Shown here: positions 12,654-24,395 of the stretch, piece by piece | Numbering within the stretch: the first letter of the stretch is position 1 | How the letters are laid out: every line of letters starts with the position of its first letter | NCBI GenBank assembly: GCA_024516155.1 | Contig: JAJJXM010000031.1 | Span: forward strand, 372,001 to 436,000 | Reading direction: 5' to 3' | Origin: Pyronema omphalodes | Taxonomy: Eukaryota; Ascomycota; Pezizomycetes; Pezizales; Pyronemataceae | Length of the DNA: 64,000 nt | Position numbers and translations under genes: made by a program | The notes under the pieces: model-generated | Told to the model about the DNA's origin: nothing | Databases searched by the model: none | The model's input: only the letters and a program-made list of their open reading frames with translations

Positions 12654-14195
12654 ATGTCAGAATTATCGATGTCCAACGCACCCTACTCCTCTCGCCTGGA
12701 AAACGGCACCTGGAGCTTCCCCGCCAACGCCACAGACCTCAACTTCGCCAGAGAACAAGACTCCAAAGATCCCCTTAGAAAATTCAGAAATGAGTTTTGT
12801 ATCCCATCCAAAGCAGAGCTAAAGGATCCCCATCCTGAGGCTAAGAGTGTGTCTGAACAGAATGGTAGAATCTCTCCTCGTCACACCCCCTCACAAATAC
12901 TGGTCAATGGCTAACAAAAATGATGTATAGACCCATCCGACCCCTCTATCTACCTCTGTGGTAACTCCCTCGGTCTACAGCCTAAACGCACCAGGGGGCT
13001 CCTCTCCGAAGAACTCAGCATCTGGGCCACCCGCGGTGTGACCGGCCACTTCGACCACCCCCTCTCCCGCCCATGGGTATCCGCCGCCGAGCAGCTTCAA
13101 CAACACATGTCAGCTATCGTCGGTGCCTCACCCTCCGAAGTCGCCGTGATGGGATCCCTAACCGACAACATCCACCTGTTGATGGCTTCATTCTACCGTC
13201 CCACCGGACAGCGGACCAAAATTATCATCGAAGGAAAGGCCTTCCCTTCAGATCATTACGCTATGGCGAGTCAGATTGAATGGCATGGACTTGACCCTAA
13301 CAAGGAGCTGGTTCTTATCGAGCCTAGAAGCGGGGAATATACAGTTACTACCCAGGAGATTTTGGATGTGATTGAGAAACACAAAGACACCACCGCCGTT
13401 ATCTTTTTGTCGGGAGTTCAATACTACACTGGCCAACTTTTCGAGATGGAGAAAATCACAAAGTACGCTAAGGAACGGGGTATTATGGTTGGATGGGATC
13501 TCGCACACGCAGTTGGTAATGTTGAGGTACACCTCCATGACTGGGGTGTCGATTTTGCTGCTTGGTGCACCTACAAATATCTTTCTTCCGGACCTGGTGG
13601 TATGGCAGGAATCTTTGTGCACTCATCCCACGACTCTGAGAGACGACACCGATTGGCAGGATGGTGGGGTCATGATCCTGAGAGTAGGTTTAGAATGGAG
13701 AATACCTTCAACCCTGCTAAGGGAGCTGCGGGCTACATGCTGAGCAACCCCTCCATCATGTCTTTGACTGCTCTTCGGTCCTCCCTTTCTGTATTTGCAG
13801 AGACCTCGATGGCCGCATTGAGGACCAAGTCTATGCATCTTACGGCTTACTTGAACCATCTTCTTGATGAGATGTTCCCCAAGCCAAACCCTTACTTCAG
13901 GATTATCACCCCAGCTGATCCTCACCAACGTGGGGCTCAGTTGTCGCTGTTGTTCAAAGACGGAATCATGTTACCGGTTTTTAATAGGTTGATGGATCAG
14001 GGAATCGTGGTTGATGAGAGAAAACCGGATGTTATCAGAGTTGCTCCTTTGCCAATGTATAATGGATGGGAGGATGTGTATAACTTTGTATGTAAGCTGA
14101 AGGAGGCTATTGAGGAGACAGAGAAGAGAGGGGGAACTAAGGAGGAGGTGGAGGTTATGAGGGATGCGCAGAGGAAGGGACCAACTAGTCCTTAG
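12654..14195 (+). CDS. bna5: Kynureninase (L-kynurenine hydrolase)
   Basis: Two exons are proposed, 12654-12864 and 12931-14195 (491 aa). The 66-nt intron has a CTAAC branch site near 12911 and ends TATAG. A second in-phase donor at 12847 is possible and would remove six residues. Kynureninase cleaves kynurenine or 3-hydroxykynurenine to anthranilate or 3-hydroxyanthranilate, using PLP, in de novo NAD synthesis in the cytosol. Seen: IYLCGNSLGLQPK; GHFDHPLSRPW; GKAFPSDHYA; FLSGVQYYTGQ; the PLP-ring Asp in GWDLAHAVGN (about residue 260); and the Schiff-base Lys in CTYKYLSSGPGGMAGIFVH (about 286). Length matches fungal Bna5. Family identity is near certain. The exact intron donor is the uncertain point. 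Confidence 0.94.
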
Positions 14196-16080
14196 GTTGA
14201 AGGGGTACTGCTGGCTGGAGAAGTAAGGTGTTAGGTTTTATGAGGAAGAAATTGAAACGGGCAGTGGACTTGTGGGCTTTTGGTATGGACTGAGAGTGAT
14301 GAGTAACGACTTGCATGTATTTGCTGTTGATTTTATTATTTATATACCCTTTGATAATTTTGGTACGGTTCAGAAAAAGGCAACAATCTGGCGTGTGACT
14401 CAAAATAGTAAAAGCCGGTAAGTACTGCAAAGACTTGGAATGGTTTAGGTCTGAACATGAGCTGGTATACTTTCGTCAAAACGTGGTTGGCTCTCGCGGA
14501 GCCGTTATGATTCCTAGTTTTTCAAAGCAGGTACGGAAGCCTACTTTTCCGACGCCGTGGCAATATGAATATGCAATGGAAACTTCTTAAATTGCAAGTT
14601 GGAGTCACGAGACTTTATCTCTTTCCCCTTTACATGTTTTATTCTTCTTTTGATTTTTCAGGTGAGTGCATTCTTTTGTAATTCATTATTGTAACATATT
14701 ATACATACTCGTGCCGAAAGGTGGTGGTGGTTAACGCTCACCACATTTAGGCAAGAGTACATCTGAATCAACTCACCTACCTTTCTCTGTTGACGCCCTA
14801 TTTACATCGTTAAACCATCGCCCTTAGGTAGCCATATTAGAGTCTTAGATCCTCAGCGAACGTTTTGTATACTATTTCTGGCCCCTGGACACCAAATTCA
14901 CCGTTCTAATATTTGCTTACCCTGGTCTTAGTAGCCCTGTATACAAACGCACACAACCGAAGCTTCATAGGTTTCATCAATTTTCCATCCTCCAACAGTA
15001 AATTAGGCCATATTGCAATCTAACCCGGTAAATCCTGTCATAAGTTTCTTGGATAACGGGGTTTCAAATCAGTTATGCACAGTAACAATTACCGACAAGT
15101 TGCAACACTAACGAAATAAAAAATTCTCACAATTTTGTTTTTTCGAGACTATTTACTGAAGTTTGAACATTAGTATAATTTCATCTGACATCCAAGATAT
15201 CTACACCACAGGTAGTTGGAACCGGAAAACAGGCGCCCCAAACGAATGACACTGAAATCATTGTATGTACAAATATTATATTTAGGCTGAAGACGGGGTA
15301 TGTTCTTATTTTAGGTTCGACACAACTTGCGTGGGTTGTGGTGCTTGGTTATTGGAAACGGGGTTGGTATGCTTCATTTCTTCATTTCTTCATTGCTTCA
15401 TTGCTTCATTGCTTCGCTCGGGAGTCGCGACGGCAGGTCGTTGTTGCGATCAATGAAAATACCAGACTGCGAACCGGAAATGTCAAACCCCATAGATATC
15501 AGTTACTGGTCAGCGGTGGAAGAACAAATATTATAGCTAGAGTCCTTCCCATCAAAGCGGGATGTAGTAGAAAGACATGGAAGAAGTAGATTGGTTGTTC
15601 GCGGTAAATATTTCTCTTGCAAATTGCTGGTCGTCGATCCAAAGGGTTCATAAAAGACGAGGCACGGAATATGTATCCAGGATTCTATGATTGAAAGACA
15701 GTGAAGAGTAGACAATGAGGTCTGAATGATAGGGACGATATACATAAAGACCTGTCACCTGTCACCTGTCACAGAGGAAACAATAGAGAACAGCATATAT
15801 GACTTCATACATCACTTGAATAAGTAGAGGAGCCGATGAGACCGAAGATAGAATCCTTGCTGCATGGATAAATAGATTGATTTCAGTCAAGCAGCTAATA
15901 AGAATATGCGCTGAAGTCTGGCTAAATGAGAGTCGAGGAAAAAAGAGAGGGGGGCCGAGATGAGGAGAATGTGTATATACACAAGTAAGGTTATCAAAGA
16001 CTGTGGACACAAAAAGAGGACTAGGAGCAGCAGATCTCCCAGCCGTACAAACCAGTTTGAAATCACGGTCAAAGCGGACT
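14196..16080. other. Gene-free spacer
   Basis: No supportable gene. Only short tandem motifs are visible, for example the CTTCATTG-type repeats at 15375-15415 and three GTCACCT units at 15752-15774. Open frames are short and featureless. Confidence 0.5.
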
Positions 16081-16440
16081 GTACGGACTGTTGGAATATG
16101 AAAATTGTACGGCGACCTAAATCAGTTTACTGTCAGTAATAAAAACTGGTTAAACTACAAAAACCAATTAACCGAATGCAAGGCTTGGCAAACCAAGTGA
16201 ACTGTTTAAAACTGTGAAAACTGGTTTGTCCAGAGGAACTGGTTTATGAAGGGGTAATAAATATTATTCAGTGCATACATAACAAAAATCTATACTAATT
16301 GGATCCCCAGCAATCACAACTGACGCCTACGATTGAAGCTCTTGAGCCACTCAGTGGCCTCTGTGTGTTTGCCTGCATTGAATGACGGTCCGATGCCAGT
16401 ATCTGGCTGTATTCTTGGAAGCTCTCAGCAGTAGGAAATT
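16081..16440. repeat. Direct repeat, left copy (partner 18081-18450)
   Basis: The 16081 and 18081 segments begin with the same 10 bases (GTACGGACTG). They then stay alignable with substitutions and small gaps through the shared CTACGATTGAAGCTCTT near 16328 and 18338. They are the 3' ends of two related hAT copies lying in the same orientation about 2 kb apart. Confidence 0.75.
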
Positions 16441-16860
16441 CCAATGAGAGGTTTTGATCTGCAACCAGGCGTATCTATCGGACGTCAGAACTAGTCCTTG
16501 CTTTAAACTATGTGCTAGAAGAAGAAAAAAACATACCAGAAGAGCTTTGTGCGTGTCTTTGTGCCAATGGGCAGTGTTCTGGATACGGACAGACCCCTTT
16601 GACTATTTATCGGGCCACCTAAACCCGCGGCCTTGAGTTTTTGCACTCGCTCGACCGTCTCAAAAGCTTGGGTAATGCTATTCCTTAGAACACCCAAACG
16701 TTGCACCTTCCGGTTGCCCTCCTCTTCGGTGCGATGTGTTTCTTTCAAGTGGAGGGTTGGGGCACGAGTTCCGGATGAAACTTTGTATTGTTTCGGATTG
16801 CTCCGGTTAATACACATCAAGCACTGCCAGTACTCGCACCCATTAATCTCCACCTCTTCA
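16081..16860 (-). mobile_element. Decayed hAT-type transposon with BED finger
   Basis: The minus-strand frame at 16515-16853 reads EYWQCLMCINRSNP then THLKETHR-like spacing. The Cys2 and His2 spacing matches the BED zinc finger at the N-terminus of hAT transposases. Only about 75 nt further along, 16300-16440 on the same strand contains a frameshifted remnant of the hAT C-terminal end (residues like DRHSMQANT, then WLKSFNRRRQL and a stop). Most of the catalytic middle is missing, so this is an internally deleted, dead copy. The outer part (from 16081) is repeated at 18081. No clean terminal inverted repeats or target duplications were identified. Confidence 0.68.
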
Positions 16861-17389
16861 CCATGCTTTTAAATCCATGAGGTTTCCTCCCTCTTGAGTT
16901 TGGTAGCTTGACTAGAGGCGATGGCAGGTTACCAGGGGCTCAGGCTACTTGTTACCGCATCTTCTGAGCCTTGTTGAGTTTCTGGCGGGGAATCGAAGCC
17001 AGGTGGTATGGTCGAGAGGCCGTTGGTAACAGAACTCATATGTTCTGGAATAAAGACAACTGAGATTCTCACTTATTTTGAGCTGCTATCTATTACCCCG
17101 TATTATAATAATGATCAACGTGCTTTAAGTTTGTGCCTTCTCCTCTGTGGGTATTACGGAGTTCATGTGGAAGTAGTGAAGAAAAGATGTACAAATAAAG
17201 CAGAGTTATTGAAAGTCGTGACACATCAAAAAAAAAAATATGGGATGGACGCGAATTGCGTATGGAATGATTGTGAGAGATATATTATGAGCGGCTACTG
17301 ATATGGTATCAACGAGCGATATACATGTCACAGACACCCCAGTCGTATAAATCAGTTCAAGACAGAGCTTCTGGTTCGGAGTCTGGATC

Positions 17390-18080
17390 AAGACCGGCAG
17401 TCTTTGAGGCACCATAGACCGGACGGACCGCAGGTGACTATGGGTTACCATGATCGGGCCTACGAACAATCACTCACAAGCGACTGTTTTGACTACAGCC
17501 TATGATTTGATTTGATTTGATTTAAATCTCTTTAAAGTTTCCAACCTTAAGGTTATGTCTAAGGCCTATGGTATCTTACTGAGACAATTCTGATGCATTG
17601 CACTGATTAAAGCCATCTATAAGTGGTTTCTCGCAATAAAAATACTATACTGATGAAAAACAATGCTCTTTCTCTCTTCTACTTGAAGGTATTCTTCCAA
17701 CACACTTTGGACTTTAGTACCTCAAGTGTGCTGGGTAAGGCCCGCGGCAAGCATCTCATCCAACTCTTACAACTGCATGGATGATGCAGTAACTATCCAG
17801 TATCTTAACCCAGTTTTAAGGCATTCCAGCACCCCGACTCGAACGCATCATCATTTAGGCGACAGCGACGGACATTGATCGTCAGCTTAGCGCCACTGAA
17901 TACACGCTCTGGTTCTGCAGACATTGCTGGAATTGTCAAATATTCCAGCGTCATACGTGCTAAAGCATTCCAGCGTGAGTCTTTGCGCTTGGAAATCCAA
18001 TGTTGGATGATGTAAAGAGAGGTAGATAGACGGAAAATTTTCACTGGAAACCGTACTTTGCCAGCATCATGAGTGACATT
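17390..18080. repeat. Dispersed repeat, copy 1 (partner 46650-47015)
   Basis: Blocks such as GAGGCACCAT..ACCGGACGGA and AAAACAATGCTC, and the closing AACCGTACTTT..GAGTGA, recur in the same order at 46650-47015 with many differences and gaps. The right end of this copy overlaps the hAT C-terminal fragment, so it is probably the 3' half of a hAT element. Confidence 0.6.
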
Positions 18081-18104
18081 GTACGGACTGTTGTAATATG
18101 ACAA
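17805..18104 (-). pseudogene. hAT transposase C-terminal fragment, lineage 1
   Basis: The minus-strand frame encodes SRWNALARMTLEYLTIPAMSAEPERVF followed by SGAKLTINVRRCRLNDDAFE. This is the hallmark hAT dimerisation region: a (S/P)AMSAEPERVFS core, then a basic stretch with conserved Arg and Leu. The usual upstream catalytic region is not open, and the expected C-terminal CLKSW is mutated to CWNALKLG. It is a fossil of a cut-and-paste transposase that worked on DNA in the nucleus. Confidence 0.8.
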
Positions 18105-18324
18105 CTGTATTATGGTGACCTAAGCCAGTTTACTTGAGTAGTATTATCTGGTTAAACCGTGAAAAACAGCTTGAGCGAGCGCGAGACGCCAAGTTCCATT
18201 TAAACGGTTTGAAATTTTTGGATCCGCGACAGCTGCTTTGTATAGATGAACTGGATTATCAGGCGGGAACGAATACTATTCAGTGCTTACGACAAGTTGT
18301 CTATACTAAATGGGTCGCCAGTAA

Positions 18325-18495
18325 TCATAGCAGATGCCTACGATTGAAGCTCTTCAGCCCTTCGATTGCCTCTAAAGTGTCTGCCTGCATTAAATGGCGG
18401 TCAAATGTCATGATGCGCTTGCATTCTGAAAACAACCGCTCATGCTCGGCGCTCATCGCGGGAATTGATGGTATGTCCACGGCTATTTTATAACG
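18325..18495 (-). pseudogene. hAT transposase C-terminal fragment, lineage 2
   Basis: The minus-strand reading from about 18495 to the stop at 18325 gives IPSIPAMSAEHERLFSECKR, then IMTFDRHLMQADTLEAIEGL and KSFNRRHLL. This is another hAT dimerisation domain. It differs clearly from the fragment at 17805-18104 (HERLFSECKR against PERVFSGAKL), so two hAT lineages are represented. The fragment has no start codon, so it is not an intact gene. The matching but frameshifted copy lies at 16300-16440. Confidence 0.8.
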
Positions 18496-18499
18496 GCTG

Positions 18500-21400
18500 G
18501 CACTGATTTATGGTGGGATTAAACTGGGTTGAGTTTCCAGCAGTCTTGCAGCAGAATCACTAAGATAATCGGTTTGCTTAACTGAGTAGAGGGTGTCGTA
18601 GCGGTCTTTTTTGACTTTATCACATTAACCATTTCGAAAGAAACAAAACTACGTGGATTGGCGGTAATGTTACCTACGAGTCCAATGGTGTGTTTTGTGA
18701 CGGTATCGAGAGCTACCGTAGTTCCTTCAATTTTCTCTTAATATTTTCAATATTTGAGAACGATTATGGTTATCATATATGATTCCCAGCTGGGATACTG
18801 TAGTTATTTCCTTTTGGACGAGGAACTTTACCAAATTTGGTTAGGTCTTTGTCGAGATTCCGAAAGTGGTGTAATTTTGGGATGGGTGTGGACGAGTGCG
18901 ATGCTATGTAGCGCAGATGGTTAAGGTGGGGGTTAATCGAATGTCGGCCATGATCTTCATAAACCCCTCAAATAAACCTCAAGTGGAGCGAAAGGATCCC
19001 CCGGGAAATTATTGTTTTTCTCTCTCTAGTTTTCTTCTTAAGCCACGCTCTACAATGTTACGATCACATTCCTAGATAGACGCAAAAGATCATGGTTTGA
19101 AACTCTTTTGGGGTTGTTACAGAGAGCTTTTATACCGGGATTCAAAGCTCTGTGGCAAAATATTCCAGAAGGTGAAAAGTGTATCCCAAATTCAGATGTG
19201 GCATGTATTGGGCCCAGTATTGATGATGCGGGGGTTGTTGTTGAGTTGTGTTTACCAAAAGGTACTTAAAGTTTCAGAAAGAGAATTGAAGGATACGCTA
19301 AACCGAGCAGAGTCGAGAGTACGTCCCATCTATGGCAAGAATCAGTATACCAGAGTTGGTTTATTGTGGGATATCGAGGATTATCGAAGCCAAAAGAACA
19401 CCGAAGATTCATGCTGCTACTCTTTCGAGACGGGAGAACGAGACGAAAATAGACTGAGGGGGAAAGGGAAGACCCTATGGAGTAAATGCCCAAGTGGGCT
19501 TAGATATTTTTGATTTCTCTGAAGAAGCAGTGATGAGGACGGAGAATAGTTGGAGGAGTCGACTTTTATTTACAACTTCCCACAGTGTTCGCCATCACCT
19601 CTTCCGGCGAAAGATAACTTCAGACTTCCATCCCCAAACTTTTATCACTGTTCACAGCCAGTCTGAAGTCTATAAGTGCACATACACATACATATGTACA
19701 ACAAACTTTTGCACCTTTTAAAAACAAAATTACTAAAGCAAACCAAACTGCATACCTAACAGAAATTGACAACGAGATGGATAGCTGAATAATCTGGAAA
19801 GGCTAAGAAATAAAGAAAAAGACATCTCGTGCTTTGTATCTTGCATGTGCATAGGGCTTTGCCCTGATACGGGGGGTTATACATACGTATACACCATATA
19901 TTACGTGAAATACGTATCGTATTCATCTTATCTTATCTTTCTAAATCCATTTTAATTTGGAAAGCTGCATATTTTAGTTATGTACAAATCAGATATCGAC
20001 GCAATGATATGGTTATGTAAAAAATAACCAAGTTTTTGAGTCGGTGCGTGTAGATTGTTGTACAATGACCCGTTTGACACGTCTATGTACGACGGCTCCT
20101 GAGTCTGCAGGTATGTCCGTCCGCTTCCTTCCGCTGTGTAATATTATTTTTTTCGGCACGGAACTTACGGCGAAGCAGAGAAGCAGCAAAGCAGCGAATC
20201 AGCGCCTTGAATCGATTTAACAAACTAACTGGCTGATTAATTGACTTATTAACTTCGAATTGAGTTTTTTTTTTTCTTTCCCCTATATACACGGGAATAT
20301 GCACACGGGATAATACTTTCGCAGTGCGTATGTATTCTGCCGATTTCTGTAGAAATAACACCGGATGCTATGTTTGTTTTCTTTATTTACCGATGCCGAC
20401 GGGTCCGGGAGTCAGGATTGTTATTTGTTAATTGTTATGGGTCCGTACATATTTTGTCTCAAAACAAACCTCAAAGTTCAAAGTTCAAAGTTCAAAGTCC
20501 AAACTGATGATCCCATCTCACAACGAAAACTTCTTTTGATATGTCTGTACGCACGTTCACGGTTTGACTGTGTAGATAACTGTCACTGTCACTGTCACTG
20601 ATCCCCCTTTCTCCAATGGCGAATCGGATGCGCCTTGTATCTCAACAGCTTGATAGCTTGATAGCTTGATGGATGATAGATAGACCGTGAATTGACTTTT
20701 CGTATTCTAGTCTTTCAGTTACTAGTGACGGATCTGTGCCGAACGTTACATATGTAAATACCGGGTACCGGATATCACGGGATCGAGGACTCAAAGCAGC
20801 GTCCAACGCGCAACCGGCAACGGGCCGGGTGTAAGGTGTAGTCAATGCGGATGCTATTGCGGTATTGATGCTGTTGCCGTAGCCGTTTTAGGGGGGAGGG
20901 GCGCGGGAGCTCGTATGTACTATGTATACGTACGGGACGTGATGCGTCTCTGCTCGGTCGGGTAAATTTATGAACCAAAGTCAATGTTCATAGTTCAAAG
21001 TCAATGCGACCGCTGATTCATCCAGATATCGTTTTCTTGTTGGGATAACCCGGTGAATACCGAAGAATTTTGGAATAATCTGAATGAAGGAGGTTTATTA
21101 AGGGCTGTTTTATGTATCGCCTATATGGCTAACTAGCTGGGCTTGAGATACATTCGTTATTCTGTATTCCATAAGTTCACCAAGGCTGAGGGTATCGATA
21201 AATGCATACACAGAATCCAGATATGCATCTTGAGCCCCATACATAGCTCGGCTAAATTAGTGTGGGGGTAGTGTGCATAAACGTTTTATGCATCATGTTT
21301 CATGTTTTTGTTGCGACGTTATGATATGATATATAATAAAACAAGGGCGGCTCAGGCGTAGAGTGGAAGTATTTATTTTATTTTATTTTATTTGTATTTA

Positions 21401-24395
21401 TTTCTTTCTAAAAAAATGTCTTGTTTTCTGGTTTTTGGTTTTTGGTTTCCGGTACTGAAATGCTGAAATGCTGAAATGCTGAGATGCTGAGATGCTGCGA
21501 TGTTGTCGTGTTGTTGTGTTGTGTCCACTGTCATGTAAAATGCGGCATGCCTACGCCTAGCTAGCAATGCATATATGTAGGGAAATTCAATAACACACTG
21601 TAGATGAGACGATGCGATGATACATCCATGCGGCATGCCTGCCATGTCGATATACATACCACCATACCGCCATATATACCGACATCTATCACCTATTACC
21701 TGCAAAAAGTTACCCCCCCCCCCCCTCGTCTCACTAGTCATGAATAATGTAGGCCCTCAACATGCAAGTATGTAGGGGCATAAAATGAAGCATAGCATAT
21801 GTAGATCCGTATATAGATCCCATATGTACATAGATCTAATCTAGTCTAATTTTCAGATCCACTTTGCATAGGGTACGGTAGATATAACCCACGATTCAAG
21901 GTTCATGAGGATAGAGTAGAGTATGATATGGTGAAGTCGGGAATATTTTTTTATATATATATCTTATCGGATTGGGAAATGTTGAGGTGTCGATGAGTTG
22001 ATGTTTTTTTATGTTCGAGCTCTCGAGAGTCGGGAGTCGAGTCAACGTGATCGCGTCTTGTATCTCGTATCTCGCAGCTGGTAGCTTATTGGAGAACCTA
22101 TCCTTCACCCCCCCAACTATGTATATTCCACAATACAGCCCCGGTTCTCTAGAAGGTTTATCCTGTCTACTGTCTACTGTCCATACCCTCTATCCATTGC
22201 CATGAAAATCCCATTATCCCCATTATCCTCATTCACGAGGAATACAACTTATGTTGTGTGTGTTGTGTCCGGGGGGGGGGGGGGGTGGGTGGGTATGTAA
22301 TGTATCACCTACACCTACACCTACACCGGTATCAGTATGTATTCACACTCCACACTCCACTTCACTCACAGCTACGCGCCCATGCCATGCCATCTCAGCT
22401 CCCTAACTCATCCATATCCATATCCATCCATATCCCGTCCCCCCCCATTATCCGGTTCCCGTTGCCGCCGAACTTCGAACTTCGAACTTCGAACTAAAAT
22501 CTATGTATCATACCATACATAGCGTACTCGAGTATCTGATCTCAAATTTTCAGTTTAGGCACGAGTATAGTCGAAAAAAAAAAAAAAAATAATAATACCT
22601 GAAAATGAAAATTGAAGGTTCGATTTTTTTTGGGATGTGCTTGTAAATAGTCTACATACATAGTTCTCCCGGCGACCGAGATAGGTTACGCTGGTTACGC
22701 TGGTTACGCTTGGAAATATGCACCCCTCGCCCACAGTGGTAGGGAGATACTGGAAGTGATGAAAAATATGATGAAAAATTGGGAAGTGAAAATTGAAAAT
22801 TAAAAGATGAAAGATGGTTTCTTGCCAGGTAGGGAGGGCTTCGGGGCTTCAGGGCTTCGGGGGTTGGTCTTGTGGATATCGGGATCGGAATTGGGATTGG
22901 GATTGGGATTGGGATTACAATGGGAATGGGGATGAGGATGTCTTAGCATTAGACACACCGGAATGGTAGAATGGCTGGTCATAATGCAAGAAACTATGGT
23001 GACTACATAGCTTCAAGATGCTGCATACATGCCGCGTACTTGAAGTTCCTGAACGCGTGAGATCAAGAGTGTCTTTATGGTCACCGTACGAGAGATTTTA
23101 TCTTGTCGACTTATCTTCTTGTCTACGGGCTTGTTTGCAGCATTGCAGCATTGCATCGCTGCGGCGCTCGCTGCCTTTCGCTTCATAATCAATGAACTAA
23201 CCAATTACCAGGCCCGATATGTATACCACAAGTACCAGTATGACATGTCTGTATGTATTTATTTACCCATCAATAATCCGTCTACAATCCGTGCTTAAAG
23301 CATATATGTACTTTTCTTTCTCCTATTTCTCGTCGGCACCTATCGTCGTATGGTATCTAAAATTCTCGTTTATTACTCGTGGTGACTTGATATTGTCGGT
23401 TGTCGTACCACTTATGTATACATCTATTAGTTATGGTGTATATTCGTTGGTTGTCATCATCATCATCACCACCAGCAGCAGCATCACCAGCAGCAGCATC
23501 ACCAGCAGCAGGAGCATCTCTCATCGCCTTGACACCTTGCCTTGATCGCCTTGACATCTCGACAAGACAAGCTAGGGTATATACTATGTACATATTACAT
23601 AGCTTCTCTGTATGTATGGTTGTATGTATGCTCTATGGGCTACATATGGGCAGCATAACATACCATACCGTACCATCATAACTCAACCCTAGAGCAGTGT
23701 AACGATGTAACCAGTGTAACCAGTGTAACCATGGTATACCCGCCGCTTGAAGCCGTAGGCTTACGGTATCTCATCCACCCATCCCACCTGACAAGAGTAT
23801 TTTTTTTTTCTAAAGAAAAAAAGTAATACCGTTATTCCCCGCTCCCCCCTCCCTATCTGAGAAAAAAACTTGTTTTGGGGTGGAAATATTATGAATGGTT
23901 CGGTTTTGGTTTTTGAGTGAGATTTCTGGGGTTCGGGTTCGGGGATTGAAAGAGATGAAACAGGTTCAAACGGGTTCGATCGAGTCTTGCTTTCTATGCA
24001 CAAAGACACGGTTATACATGAGTACAACAGCTATTGTTTCTGATAATGGGGGGTTTTGTACCATTCGTGATCCCGGGCTTCTACACCCGAATAAGGACTC
24101 TAAGTCTTCATTCGGATTGTGAATGTGAATGTGAATGTGAAAGTGCTAATACTCTATCTCGGTTCATACGCAATTCTAAAACTATAAACATACTCTTTGC
24201 TTAGACAGTCATAACTCTACTATAACTATACTTTACCCATACAGATACAACTCTATAACTCTACAACCATACTCTCCGGCTGTTTTCTGTCTCTAAAGTT
24301 TCTTGAGTTTCTTGACTTCCTTGAGTTCCTGGAGTTCCCCACCTAGCTCTCCCATCACCCGATATCCATCTACAGGAACGAAAACCCTCCCAAAA
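18500..24395. other. Long gene-free region with many simple repeats
   Basis: No gene supported in about 5.9 kb. Visible are short tandem repeats: GTTCAAA units near 20475-20500, CACTGT near 20582-20600, GCTTGAT near 20648-20670, GAAATGCT near 21455-21500, GGGATT near 22892-22918, and CAT/CAG triplets at 23456-23515. There is also a 13-nt C run at 21713 and a 15-nt G run at 22271. The final few hundred bases, with repeated AACTCTA-like motifs and short CT-rich runs, are likely the Yak1-like gene's promoter and leader. Confidence 0.55.
23456..23515 (+). repeat. CAT/CAG-type triplet microsatellite
   Basis: Runs of ATC and then CACCAGCAGCAG units, about 60 nt, outside any supported gene. Confidence 0.85.

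Noticed and set aside
18900..18960. GTAGCGCAGATGGTTAAGGT and neighbouring bases as a tRNA gene
   Set aside because: Only a D-arm-like stretch is present. No matching acceptor or T arm could be folded.
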